Assembly: GCA_024681795.1 (NCBI GenBank)
Contig: JAILAD010000088.1
Coordinates: 1-64,000 of the forward strand
DNA: 64,000 bases
Source: Lachnospiraceae bacterium
GTDB taxonomy: Bacteria > Bacillota > Clostridia > Lachnospirales > Lachnospiraceae
Reading direction: 5' to 3'
In this document: one piece after another, positions 44,045 to 52,346 of the stretch
How the letters are laid out: the number at the start of each line of letters is the position of its first letter
Numbering within the stretch: position 1 is the stretch's first letter
Notes under the pieces: generated by a model
The model's database searches: none
What the model saw: only the letters and a program-made list of their open reading frames with translations
Told to the model about the DNA's origin: nothing
Program-made: the position numbers and the translations under genes

Positions 44045-44827
44045 CTACACAAAAGTACCGATTGCTTCCTGCGTGGAACTTACGGCAATTACCTCCCGCA
44101 GTTCACGGCCGAAGAAATCCTTCATGTACGGAATAAAGATTTTTTCGATTCCGAAATGTCCGGCATCAATTAAGTATAGCCCTTCCTGCATTGCATCGAG
44201 TGCGTTATGGTACTTAATGTCACCGGTTATCAGTACCTGACACTTGTTTTCGATTGCATTCTGAATCAAATCGCCTCCGCTGCCGCCGCAAATCGCGACT
44301 TTTTCGACGATTGCATCCCCTTCGCCGTACATGATGACACCGGGGATATTGAATTTTAATTTCACTTCTTCCGAAAGTTCTTTTAAACTCATTTCACGGG
44401 GAAGCATTCCGTAGCGGCCCAGTCCCTCTTTGGAAATATCGTCTTCAAACGTGACTTCCAGAACACGTTTGTGTTTTAAATTCAGACGGTCCGCAACCTC
44501 GTCCGCCATGCCGATTACGTCGAAATTCGTATGCATGGAAAAGACCGCTATGTGGTGTTCGGCAAGAGTCAGAATTTTCTCCCCCAGAACATCGTCTTTC
44601 ACAATCTTTTTAACCGGTGAAAAAATCATGGGATGATGGGTCAGAATCAAATCGACCTTCAACTCGACGGCTTCTTCGATTACCTCTTTGGTCGCATCCA
44701 CTGCAATCAGAACGCGGTGAATCTCGGCGTCCCGGTCTCCGATCTGAAGCCCGGAATTATCCCAGTCCATCGCAAAAGAAGCCGGTGACAGCTGTTCCAG
44801 TCTGTCCAGAATTTCTCTGAGAAGCAT
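44045..44827 (-). CDS. Nif3-like dinuclear metal protein
   Basis: ATG 44827 is chosen by GGGGGGTTACGATT upstream; a longer frame would overlap trmK. The 260-aa protein has the metal-ligand motif DLILTHHPMIF, FSMHTNFD and a C-terminal ITGDIKYHNALDA with the final metal-binding residues. Nif3-family proteins form hexameric rings with dinuclear centres and are linked to cyclohydrolase-like or tRNA-associated roles. Here it follows trmK, the common Firmicutes neighbour. Confidence 0.92.
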   Translation of the reverse strand: MLLREILDRLEQLSPASFAMDWDNSGLQIGDRDAEIHRVLIAVDATKEVIEEAVELKVDLILTHHPMIFSPVKKIVKDDVLGEKILTLAEHHIAVFSMHTNFDVIGMADEVADRLNLKHKRVLEVTFEDDISKEGLGRYGMLPREMSLKELSEEVKLKFNIPGVIMYGEGDAIVEKVAICGGSGGDLIQNAIENKCQVLITGDIKYHNALDAMQEGLYLIDAGHFGIEKIFIPYMKDFFGRELREVIAVSSTQEAIGTFV

Positions 44828-44877
44828 AATCGTAACCCCCCGTTTACACTTTTTTGCTTTTTGCTTTTCTCCTTTAT

Positions 44878-45657
44878 TTACCTTCCCTGAAGTTTCCATT
44901 TCGCAAGCATCAGGATATCGATTTCCTTTAAAATCTCAGCAAGACGGTCTTTATTGTCCTCCGGATTTTTCTCAAGTTTTTCCACGATTCCGAGGAGTCT
45001 TTCCTCTTCTTTTCCGAGAAAAATCGCAAGATACGGTGACCTGTCTTCCAGTAGTTTAAAACCGTAAGTACAACTACAAATGTAGTCGGAAGACTGTATT
45101 AAAAGCTGCTTTTCACAAAGATGAAGAAATGCGTCAAAATCGGAATTGTCAATCTCTGCGGATTCATAGAATTCCTTTTTCTTCGTCGGAAACAGTTTCA
45201 TAACCGGATAAAATTTCCCGTCCTCCGAAACCATACTCTCTTCCGTTGTCTCAAATCCCCAACGGTCCAGAATAAAGCGTACCAGCGGAAGTTTTGACTG
45301 AACCTGCAGGATAATCTGCTTATAATCCGCAATTTTATCCCTGCCGTCAAACAGGATTCGCAGGGCAAGCGGACCGCCCATCCCCGCAATCACCGCACCG
45401 TCGCATTCGCCTTTTTTCACCGGCTCGAATCCGTTGCCGAGACGAATCTCAATGCTGTCCTTAACGCCGTATAATTCAATATTCTGCTTTGCATGTTCCA
45501 TGGGTCCTTTGTTGATATCGCACGCAATCACCCTGTCCGCCGTGCCCGACTGTACCAGCGCAATGCTGACAAATCCGTGATCACAGCCGATATCCGCAAT
45601 GCATTTTCCCGGGCTTACCATGCCCGCAACCGCGGAAAGTCTGATTCCAAGTTCCAA
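44878..45657 (-). CDS. trmK: tRNA (adenine22-N1)-methyltransferase TrmK (TTG start)
   Basis: TrmK methylates A22 of certain tRNAs with SAM. The most likely start is TTG 45657, seven bases after GGGAGG, giving 259 aa that begin at LGIRLSAVAGMV; the alternative TTG at 45675 overlaps the Shine-Dalgarno. SAM motifs are IADIGCDHGFVSIAL and VIACDINKGPMEHAKQN, with an AVIAGMGGPLALRIL loop. It is the second gene downstream of rpoD, 34 bases from it, and upstream of the Nif3-like gene. Confidence 0.9.
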   Translation of the reverse strand: MELGIRLSAVAGMVSPGKCIADIGCDHGFVSIALVQSGTADRVIACDINKGPMEHAKQNIELYGVKDSIEIRLGNGFEPVKKGECDGAVIAGMGGPLALRILFDGRDKIADYKQIILQVQSKLPLVRFILDRWGFETTEESMVSEDGKFYPVMKLFPTKKKEFYESAEIDNSDFDAFLHLCEKQLLIQSSDYICSCTYGFKLLEDRSPYLAIFLGKEEERLLGIVEKLEKNPEDNKDRLAEILKEIDILMLAKWKLQGR

Positions 45658-45691
45658 ATCGTATCCTCCCCCCAATTCAAATTACCGTTTC

Positions 45692-47548
45692 TTAATCTAA
45701 ATAATCACGAAGTTTACGGCTTCTGGAGGGATGACGAAGTTTTCTTAATGCTTTTGCCTCAATCTGACGGATACGCTCACGGGTAACGTTGAATTCCCTT
45801 CCGACTTCTTCCAGCGTTCTCTGACGTCCGTCGTCCAGACCGAATCTTAAACGAAGAACCTTCTGCTCTCTGTCCGTAAGGGTGGAAAGAACTTCATCAA
45901 GCTGTTCGCGAAGCAGCGTGGCTGCTGCCGCATCAGCCGGTATCGGCACGTTGTCATCCTGAATAAAATCGCCGAGATGGGAATCTTCCTCTTCACCGAT
46001 CGGGGTTTCCAGGGATACCGGTTCCTGAGAAATTTTCAGAATTTCACGAACTCTTTCTTCCGGCATTTTCAGTTCTTCCGCAATTTCTTCAGGGGACGGT
46101 TCCCTTCCGAGTTCCTGTAAAAGCTGTCTGGAAACACGGATTAATTTGTTAATGGTTTCCACCATATGAACCGGAATACGAATGGTTCTTGCCTGATCGG
46201 CAATCGCTCTTGTAATCGCCTGACGAATCCACCAGGTTGCATATGTGGAAAATTTATATCCTTTGCGGTAATCAAATTTCTCAACTGCTTTAATTAAACC
46301 TAAATTACCTTCCTGAATCAGATCAAGGAACAGCAGTCCTCTTCCGACATAACGCTTTGCAATACTTACAACCAGACGTAGGTTTGCTTCGGAAAGTTTC
46401 TTCTTTGCTTCCTCGTCGCCTTCTTCCATACGCTTTGCAAGTTCAATTTCCTGCTCGGCGGAAAGAAGTTTAACTTTACCGATTTCCTTTAAGTACATAC
46501 GGACGGGGTCTTCGATGTTGACACCTTCCGGAACGTCGGTGTCATCCATATTTTCCACATCGACAAGGAATCCTTCTCTCTCATTCTCGCTTTCTTCCGC
46601 AAAAAGTGCTTCATCATCCGGCTCAAGATCGTCGTCACCGCTGATGGGAAGAATATCCACGTTGTTCTGCTCCAGAAACTCGGAAGCCTTGTCATACTGC
46701 TCTTCGTCAATATTTAAATCCGCCAGGAAAAGGGTGACTTCATTCTCATCCAGGATATTTCCCTTTTTCTTTGCGTAATCAAGAAGCTCTTTCAGTCTCT
46801 CCTCAAATTTAGCCAAAGTCTCTGCAGAATCCTTACCGGAAATGATTTCACTTTCGAATTCTTCTTCCGGCTCCTGCAATGCTTCTTTTTTCTTTTTGGA
46901 AGCCGTTTCTTTCGCGGGCTTTGCCTCTTTTACGTTTTTTGTTTCTTTGGCGGTTTTGCTTTCTTTTGCGGTTTTGCTTTCTTTTGCGGTTTTGCTCTCT
47001 TTTGCTGCTTTGCTTTCCTTTACGGATTTTTCCGCTTTTGCATCACTTTTTGATCCGGACTTGGCGGTTTTTGCGGTTTTTTCTGCTGTTTTTTCTGCAG
47101 TCTTTGCCTCTTTCCCGGCTGTTTTTGTACCTGATTTAGCGGGACTCTTTGCATTTTTTTTCGTCTTGGTTTCCTTAACGGTACTCTCCTTTGCGCTGCT
47201 CTTTGAAGCAGTCTTTCCGGTCTTTGTCGTCTTTTCCGCGGTTTTGGATACAGTCTTTGCTGCCTTTGTTTCTTTCGCGGCACTCTCTTTCGCACTGCTC
47301 TTTACAGCACCCTTTCCGGCCTTCGTCGTCTTCTCGGTACTCTTGGCCGTACTCTTTGAAGTCTTTGCCTCCTTCGAAGCGGTTTCTTTTGCGCTGCTCT
47401 TTGCAGTCTTCGCAGTTTTTGTTTCCTTTGCGGTACTCTTTTCCGCTGCTTTGGCGGATTTGCTTTCTTTTCCCGCCGTCTTTGCAGCCTTGGTTTCCTT
47501 CGTTTCTTTTACTGCTTTGCCTGTTGTTTTGGTTGATTTCTGTGCCAC
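45692..47548 (-). CDS. rpoD: Primary sigma factor RpoD with long Lys/Ala/Thr-rich extension (GTG start)
   Basis: Housekeeping sigma factor. The start is set at GTG 47548, preceded by AAAGGGG at good spacing; an in-frame GTG 24 bases further upstream has no ribosome binding site. Of 618 aa, about the first 220 form a low-complexity basic tail of Lys, Ala, Thr, Ser and Glu, including six-residue KESKTA units. The remaining part is a normal sigma70: region 1.1-like acidic segment, region 2 ([38 protein letters not shown]), region 3 and region 4 ([20 protein letters not shown]). It lies downstream of dnaG, the classical macromolecular synthesis order. Confidence 0.95.
   Translation of the reverse strand: MAQKSTKTTGKAVKETKETKAAKTAGKESKSAKAAEKSTAKETKTAKTAKSSAKETASKEAKTSKSTAKSTEKTTKAGKGAVKSSAKESAAKETKAAKTVSKTAEKTTKTGKTASKSSAKESTVKETKTKKNAKSPAKSGTKTAGKEAKTAEKTAEKTAKTAKSGSKSDAKAEKSVKESKAAKESKTAKESKTAKESKTAKETKNVKEAKPAKETASKKKKEALQEPEEEFESEIISGKDSAETLAKFEERLKELLDYAKKKGNILDENEVTLFLADLNIDEEQYDKASEFLEQNNVDILPISGDDDLEPDDEALFAEESENEREGFLVDVENMDDTDVPEGVNIEDPVRMYLKEIGKVKLLSAEQEIELAKRMEEGDEEAKKKLSEANLRLVVSIAKRYVGRGLLFLDLIQEGNLGLIKAVEKFDYRKGYKFSTYATWWIRQAITRAIADQARTIRIPVHMVETINKLIRVSRQLLQELGREPSPEEIAEELKMPEERVREILKISQEPVSLETPIGEEEDSHLGDFIQDDNVPIPADAAAATLLREQLDEVLSTLTDREQKVLRLRFGLDDGRQRTLEEVGREFNVTRERIRQIEAKALRKLRHPSRSRKLRDYLD
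46900..47040 (-). repeat. 18-bp tandem repeats in the rpoD 5' region
   Basis: Several near-perfect 18-base units of the TTTTGCGGTTTTGCTTTC type encode KESKTA hexapeptides. They lie inside the rpoD extension and make its length liable to slippage. Confidence 0.8.
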
Positions 47549-47685
47549 GGTTTTATCCCCTTTCATTTGCACTCATTTTCTTATTTTTTAAATCTTTTCT
47601 CTCAAATTCCTTTTCTTACGATTTTTTCAATACTCTTTTTCAAAAATTAATTCGTTGCTTTAATGCTTTAATTAATTCATTGCTT

Positions 47686-49461
47686 TTACAGCCGGATTAC
47701 GATTTTTTTCAGTTTCTCCAGCTCCTGTTTTTCCTTCAGGTCCGTCTGGATATCTTCCATGCTGCTGCCACGTTCCCCGGCATGCCTTTCATAACTGTTT
47801 TTTTTAATCTTATACAGGATTTCGGCAATTGCCTTCGCTTTTTCCTCCTTCCCGGATAAATCCTGTATTTGCGTCGTAAACAGGGCACAAACATTGCTTT
47901 GGTCGTCCGGATCCTCGTAATGACTGATAATATCGGCCGGGTCCGGTACTTTCCCGTTTCTTAAACTTTCAAAAACGGTTTCGGCAACTTCACGGTAAAG
48001 CTCGGTTGAAAAATCCTCCTCCCGTATATACGGCTCCACCTGTGCGAACAGTCCCTGTTCCTCTATTAAGAAGGTCAGAAGCAGCTGCTCGTTTTGCATC
48101 ATATAGTCGGCCTTCTCATTTTTCTTAGGCCCCGTCTTCCGCGCTTCTTCCCATTCTTTTTTATCCGCAAGGGCAAGTGCGGCTTTGCCGACCGCCTCTC
48201 TTAAATGTTCCTTGTTGATTCCGTATTCCTTTGAAACCGCATCCAGATAATTGTCTCTCTCAAGCGGATCCTCCATCTGTGCAAGAAACTGTGCAATTTC
48301 ATGATGAAATTTGGTTTTCTCGGCATAATCGTTTGTATTAAACCCTTTTTCCGCGGTATGTACCTGGAATAACAGGCTGTCTTCCGCATTTTCCATCCGT
48401 TTTTCGAATTCTTCGGCACCGAGCCCTTTGATAAATTCGTCCGGATCCTTATACGGTTTCATGTTGATAATCCGTCCGGTCACTTTATACTGCCTTAAAA
48501 TCTCAATGGCCCGCATGGCGGCTTTCGTGCCGGCACCGTCGCTGTCGTAGGAAAGATACACGTTCGGCGAATACCTCTGCAGAATCCTTGCCTGCTCCGG
48601 AGTAAATGCGGTACCGAGGGATGCCACGGCTTCCGTAAATCCCGCCTGATGCAGGGAAATAACATCCATATATCCCTCACACAGAATAAACCGGTCTTTC
48701 TTCGAGCTTCTTGCAAAATTGAAGCCGTAAAGATTTCTTCTCTTGTTAAAAACATCCGTTTCCTGGGAGTTTAAATACTTCGGTTCTCCGTCACCCATCA
48801 CACGGCCGCCGAATCCGAGAACTTTTCCCTTGTCATCCAGAATCGGAAAAATCACTCTGTTCCAGAACTTGCTGTAAAGTCCGTTTTTTTCCGAGAATGC
48901 GGCAATTCCGGCATCCAGCAGTTCTTGATCGGTCACACCGTTCTTTCTGCAGTAATCGATGACTCCCCTGGCATTCATCGGGGCAAACCCGAGTGCAAAA
49001 TGCTTAATGGTCTCGTCCGTCAGTCCGCGCTTTTTCAGGTATTCCATCCCGGGAGTCCCGTATTTTTCGTCCCAGAGTACCTTATAGAAAAAATTGGCGG
49101 CATGACGGTTTGCCTCGTAGAGCCTCATTTTATGATTCATCCGTCTCCTGGCGTCCTCGGAATTGTCTCGTTCCGGCAACGTCACGCCGGCAATCGGTGC
49201 CAGGTATTCCATGGCCTCCGGAAAGGTCATGTTCTCGTATTTCTGAAGAAAAGTAATAACATTTCCCCCAACTCCGCAACCGAAACATTTGTAGATCTGT
49301 CTGGAAGGATTCACCGAAAAAGACGGTGTTTTCTCGTTATGAAAGGGACAGCAGCAAACATAGTTTGCACCCTTTTTCTGTAAACTGATAAAACGTGACA
49401 GTACGCTTACGATGTCAACCCTCGAGCGTACCTCCGCAACAATGTCTTCCGGATAATACAT
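47686..49461 (-). CDS. dnaG: DNA primase
   Basis: DnaG makes RNA primers at the replication fork. The 591-aa protein begins with a CHC2 zinc finger (C38, H41, C59, C62 in CCPFHNEKTPSF and YKCFGCGVGGN). A TOPRIM catalytic core follows with FILCEGYMDVISLHQAG and SYDSDGAGTKAA, and then a helicase-binding C-domain. GGGGGAACG precedes the ATG. It is followed by rpoD and preceded 14 bases away by the dGTPase-like gene. Confidence 0.97.
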   Translation of the reverse strand: MYYPEDIVAEVRSRVDIVSVLSRFISLQKKGANYVCCCPFHNEKTPSFSVNPSRQIYKCFGCGVGGNVITFLQKYENMTFPEAMEYLAPIAGVTLPERDNSEDARRRMNHKMRLYEANRHAANFFYKVLWDEKYGTPGMEYLKKRGLTDETIKHFALGFAPMNARGVIDYCRKNGVTDQELLDAGIAAFSEKNGLYSKFWNRVIFPILDDKGKVLGFGGRVMGDGEPKYLNSQETDVFNKRRNLYGFNFARSSKKDRFILCEGYMDVISLHQAGFTEAVASLGTAFTPEQARILQRYSPNVYLSYDSDGAGTKAAMRAIEILRQYKVTGRIINMKPYKDPDEFIKGLGAEEFEKRMENAEDSLLFQVHTAEKGFNTNDYAEKTKFHHEIAQFLAQMEDPLERDNYLDAVSKEYGINKEHLREAVGKAALALADKKEWEEARKTGPKKNEKADYMMQNEQLLLTFLIEEQGLFAQVEPYIREEDFSTELYREVAETVFESLRNGKVPDPADIISHYEDPDDQSNVCALFTTQIQDLSGKEEKAKAIAEILYKIKKNSYERHAGERGSSMEDIQTDLKEKQELEKLKKIVIRL

Positions 49462-49475
49462 CTATCGTTCCCCCG

Positions 49476-50480
49476 TCAGCCGTGCCAGCATTTCGGAATA
49501 TAAATTTCCTCATATTTCGCAATTGCGAATCTGTCCGTCATGGCTGAAATATAATCACAAACCAGCCGTTCCTTCGGATCTCCCTTTTCCGTAAGTTTCC
49601 TGATTTCCTCGGGAACCGCGTCAAAATGCTCCATATAATACTGATACAGTGTTTTTACCAGTGCCTCGGCTTTTCCTTCCTCACTTTTGGCAACCGGATT
49701 GTTGTAAACATGCTCAAACATGAATGCCCTGAGATCCTTCATGCCCTGCATGATTTCGGGGCTCATGCCGATTTCGTTTTTATCTTTTGAATATGTAATG
49801 ATGTCGTGAATAAAACGGTCGAGCCTCTCTCTTGCGGTGTAGCCCAAAAGCTCCCCGATTGATTTCGGAAGGTCACCTTCCTTCAGGATTCCGCCCCGTA
49901 CCGCATCATCCATGTCATGGTGCATGTAGGCGATTTTATCCGAAAGTCTGACAATTTTGCCTTCCAGCGTGGAGGGCATGGAAGATGTCTGATGATTTAA
50001 AATTCCGTCCCTCGTCTCGAATGTCAGATTCAGGCCCACGCCTTCTTTTTCCAGGACATCCACGGTACGAAGGCTCTGTTCGTTGTGTTCGAAGCCGAGC
50101 GGACAGATTTCGTTTAAGGCCCGCTCTCCCGCGTGTCCGAACGGTGTGTGCCCCAGGTCGTGTCCGAGTGCAATCGCCTCGACCAGATCCTCGTTCAGAC
50201 GAAGTGCTTTTGCGATGGTTCTCGCATTCTGGGATACTTCCAGGGTATGCGTAAGTCTCGTTCTGTAGTGGTCGCCCTCCGGGGTTAAAAATACCTGCGT
50301 TTTGTCCTTCAGTCGTCGGAAGGATTTGCTGTGAAGGATTCTGTCGCGGTCCCTTTGGAAAACCGGACGGATATCACATTCCTCCTCGGGCACAAGACGG
50401 CCCTTCGATTCGCTGCTGAAAGACGCATAAGGACTGAGCAGTTCTTTTTCTTCCTGTTCAAGACGTTCCCGGATATTCAT
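49476..50480 (-). CDS. dgt: dGTPase-like HD-domain phosphohydrolase
   Basis: ATG 50480 is chosen because GGAGGTTATT precedes it; the first ATG four codons earlier is part of that site. The 334-aa protein has the HD metal motif (HTLEVSQNARTIAKAL and GHDLGHTPFGHAGE), and the downstream IAYMHHDMDDA Asp. It hydrolyses dNTPs, usually dGTP, to nucleosides and triphosphate. It is the first gene of the dgt-dnaG-rpoD run. Confidence 0.93.
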   Translation of the reverse strand: MNIRERLEQEEKELLSPYASFSSESKGRLVPEEECDIRPVFQRDRDRILHSKSFRRLKDKTQVFLTPEGDHYRTRLTHTLEVSQNARTIAKALRLNEDLVEAIALGHDLGHTPFGHAGERALNEICPLGFEHNEQSLRTVDVLEKEGVGLNLTFETRDGILNHQTSSMPSTLEGKIVRLSDKIAYMHHDMDDAVRGGILKEGDLPKSIGELLGYTARERLDRFIHDIITYSKDKNEIGMSPEIMQGMKDLRAFMFEHVYNNPVAKSEEGKAEALVKTLYQYYMEHFDAVPEEIRKLTEKGDPKERLVCDYISAMTDRFAIAKYEEIYIPKCWHG

Positions 50481-50671
50481 AATAACCTCCATAAAAAGCC
50501 TACATAGATAGTATTCTTTCTCCTTTCCCGGTTTCCTTTTTTATTTCGTGATTTTTTTCAAATTTATCTGCTTTTTTTCGCATTTTTGTACTTTTTTCGC
50601 TTCCGCTCACTTCATTTTATCATGTCTTTTCCGTTTTCATTAGCTGATTCTGTTTTTTTGTTAAGTTTTGA

Positions 50672-50700
50672 TTGACTTTTCATATTGTCCTTGTTAAAAT
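50672..50700 (+). promoter_or_regulatory. Promoter of the tRNA-Leu pair
   Basis: TTGACT (50672-50677), a 17-base spacer and TAAAAT (50695-50700) precede the first tRNA-Leu by 17 bases. Confidence 0.8.
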
Positions 50701-50717
50701 AAGTGAGTCGCAAAAAT

Positions 50718-50801
50718 GCGGGGATGCTGGAATTGGCAGACAGGCTAGACTAAGGATCTAGTGTTGGCAACGACGTGAGGGTTCAAGTCCCTTTTCCCGC
50801 A
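50718..50801 (+). tRNA. tRNA-Leu (anticodon AAG)
   Basis: The 84-base class II cloverleaf starts GCGGGGA and closes with TTCCCGC plus discriminator A. The anticodon arm is CTAGA-CTAAGGA-TCTAG, giving AAG, and a long variable arm follows. The T loop is TTCAAGT. CCA is not encoded. Confidence 0.93.
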
Positions 50802-50806
50802 CTGAG

Positions 50807-50840
50807 AACCCGAAAACCATAAAGGCTTTCGGGTTTCTTA
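50807..50840 (+). terminator. Terminator after the first tRNA-Leu
   Basis: AACCCGAAA (50807-50815) pairs with TTTCGGGTT (50827-50835). The following tail is only weakly T-rich, so some read-through to the second tRNA is likely. Confidence 0.6.
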
Positions 50841-50863
50841 GAAAAACGGCAGAATTAATGCCT

Positions 50864-50946
50864 GCAGGAGTGGCGGAATGGCAGACGCGCACGGTTCAGG
50901 TCCGTGTGAGAGCAATCTCATGAGGGTTCAAGTCCCTTCTCCTGCA
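50864..50946 (+). tRNA. tRNA-Leu (anticodon CAG)
   Basis: The 83-base cloverleaf starts GCAGGAG and ends CTCCTGC plus discriminator A. The anticodon arm is CACGG-TTCAGGT-CCGTG with CAG at 34-36, and a long variable arm and TTCAAGT T-loop follow. Confidence 0.95.
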
Positions 50947-50956
50947 TGGATAAAAA

Positions 50957-50986
50957 AACGAAATCCGGTCGGATTTCGTTTTTTTG
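50957..50986. terminator. Terminator after the second tRNA-Leu
   Basis: AACGAAATCCG (50957-50967) pairs with CGGATTTCGTT (50970-50980) over a 2-base spacer, then a T-run. An A-run on the other side may also serve the minus-strand gene at 51013. Confidence 0.85.
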
Positions 50987-51012
50987 TTTCTATATTTCTT
51001 TTTTCTTCATGC

Positions 51013-51234
51013 TTATTTCTTCATGAGTCCGCGAATCAGTTCCAGATCCTCTTCCGCCACGCGCATGTTGGACTGATATACTTTTCCGTCCGACATCGTA
51101 ATCGTAATGTCGATTACGCTGCCCTCGTCAATTCCTTTTCCCGCAACATCCGTAATGAATGCCGCAAATTTCGGGTGACGGGCCGTGAATTCCTCCCATT
51201 TTTTCTTAAAAGAAAGCAACATTCCAAGATCCAT
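51013..51234 (-). CDS. Small hypothetical protein (73 aa)
   Basis: This soluble 73-aa protein is predicted with a helix, a two-stranded acidic middle (IDEGSVIDITITMSDGKVYQ) and a C-terminal helix. GAAGGAGAAG precedes the ATG. I do not recognise a family. It follows the phosphatase gene on the same strand, separated by the 23-bp repeat pair. Confidence 0.65.
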   Translation of the reverse strand: MDLGMLLSFKKKWEEFTARHPKFAAFITDVAGKGIDEGSVIDITITMSDGKVYQSNMRVAEEDLELIRGLMKK

Positions 51235-51249
51235 TTTTCTTCTCCTTCC

Positions 51250-51312
51250 GTAATGGGGACTTCCGTAATGGGGTCAGGCACCATTACACGTAATGGGGTC
51301 AGGCACCATTAC
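51250..51312. repeat. 23-bp palindromic repeat pair plus a truncated copy
   Basis: Full copies at 51265-51287 and 51290-51312 (25-bp period) and a truncated GTAATGGGG at 51250-51258. The unit is the same as at 36262-36312, again eight bases past a stop codon (phosphatase, 51320). Confidence 0.85.
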
Positions 51313-51319
51313 ATTTTTC

Positions 51320-52033
51320 TTATTTTTGGAAAACCGGTGCAAAATACCCGGACTGCGAGATTTCCTCACCCTGCATCGGCAGATGTCTGGAATCTCCGAA
51401 ATTCATCATCCGGAATACCGCCTGCCCGGGCTTTCGCTCTTCCGAACCCATAATCATGATTCCGGTCGGCGGTACAAAAAATCCCTGCCATAACGCGGGC
51501 GGTGCAATCTGCGTCAGATACCCGATCATGGCAAAGGATACGCCGAGATGGCAGAAAAATACGATATTTTCATCGCTGTGTTTTTCTACCGAGAATAAAC
51601 CGTTTCCTTCGGCAATGTATCCGTGACGGGCAAGTATGCCGTTCAGGCCTTCCACAACCGAATCGTAGTATTTGCCGATTTCTCCGGACTGCATGACTTT
51701 TGTCTTCGCCCAGAGATTTTTATCGTGTAAATCGTCCTGTGCCGTAAAATAATCGGGCATAAAATCCCACGCAATCCTCTTTTCGCCGGTTACCGGGTCA
51801 TCAATCCGGTAATAAAATTCCTGCAGCCATTCATATGTAACGGGCGTGATATCCCAGTTTTTCAAAGAAAAAGAAGCAGTATCCTGCGCTCTTCCGAGGG
51901 GTGAGACGTATACTTCGTCCACGTTCCAGTCTTTCGTACGGTTTGCAAGCATTTCGGCCTCACGAAACCCTTTTTCCGTCAGGGAATCGATTGTATAGTC
52001 CGGCTCCGCGTGTCTGATAAAAATTAAGTTCAT
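51320..52033 (-). CDS. Histidine phosphatase-family protein
   Basis: The 237-aa protein has the phosphohistidine motif FIRHAEPDYT at the N-terminus, LTEKGFREAEMLA next, and a central acidic and second His region (VYVSPLGRAQDTA, VFFCHLGVSF). These are the branch-1 histidine phosphatase (phosphoglycerate-mutase-like) catalytic elements. The substrate is unknown. It is followed by the repeat pair. Confidence 0.88.
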   Translation of the reverse strand: MNLIFIRHAEPDYTIDSLTEKGFREAEMLANRTKDWNVDEVYVSPLGRAQDTASFSLKNWDITPVTYEWLQEFYYRIDDPVTGEKRIAWDFMPDYFTAQDDLHDKNLWAKTKVMQSGEIGKYYDSVVEGLNGILARHGYIAEGNGLFSVEKHSDENIVFFCHLGVSFAMIGYLTQIAPPALWQGFFVPPTGIMIMGSEERKPGQAVFRMMNFGDSRHLPMQGEEISQSGYFAPVFQK

Positions 52034-52346
52034 GTCGTTTTTCCTTAAAAAATCGTTATTATTTCATTGTTTCACAAATTTTCTTCACAATTAGTCATTC
52101 TATCACAAAACTTTTCCATTATTCAACGTTATTCAACGCGCTTTCTATATGCAATTTTGATAATATATACAATTTATTGACCGAAATGATGTGCGAATCA
52201 ACAAATCTCTACAATATATAGAAAAATGCTTTTACATCCCCAAAAAATTACTGTATAATGTTTTAAGGAAATTCGGGAAAATTCCCGTCAGATATCGAAA
52301 TATCACGAAAAAGAAAATGATAGAATGCAAAAATGCAGGAGGAAAC
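52034..52346. other. 313-base divergent intergenic region
   Basis: No gene is visible. It lies between the leftward phosphatase and the rightward DUF3048 lipoprotein and holds the promoter 52231-52259. The first 200 bases are AT-rich with no feature I can assign. Confidence 0.5.
52231..52259 (+). promoter_or_regulatory. Promoter of the DUF3048 lipoprotein gene
   Basis: TTTACA (52231-52236), 17 bases, then a perfect TATAAT (52254-52259), 87 bases before the start codon. Confidence 0.8.

Noticed and set aside
46842..47591. Long open frame antisense to rpoD (249 codons)
   Set aside because: It is the complement of the Lys/Ala/Thr-rich tail, so its Phe/Leu/Ser richness is a codon shadow; no ribosome binding site was seen.
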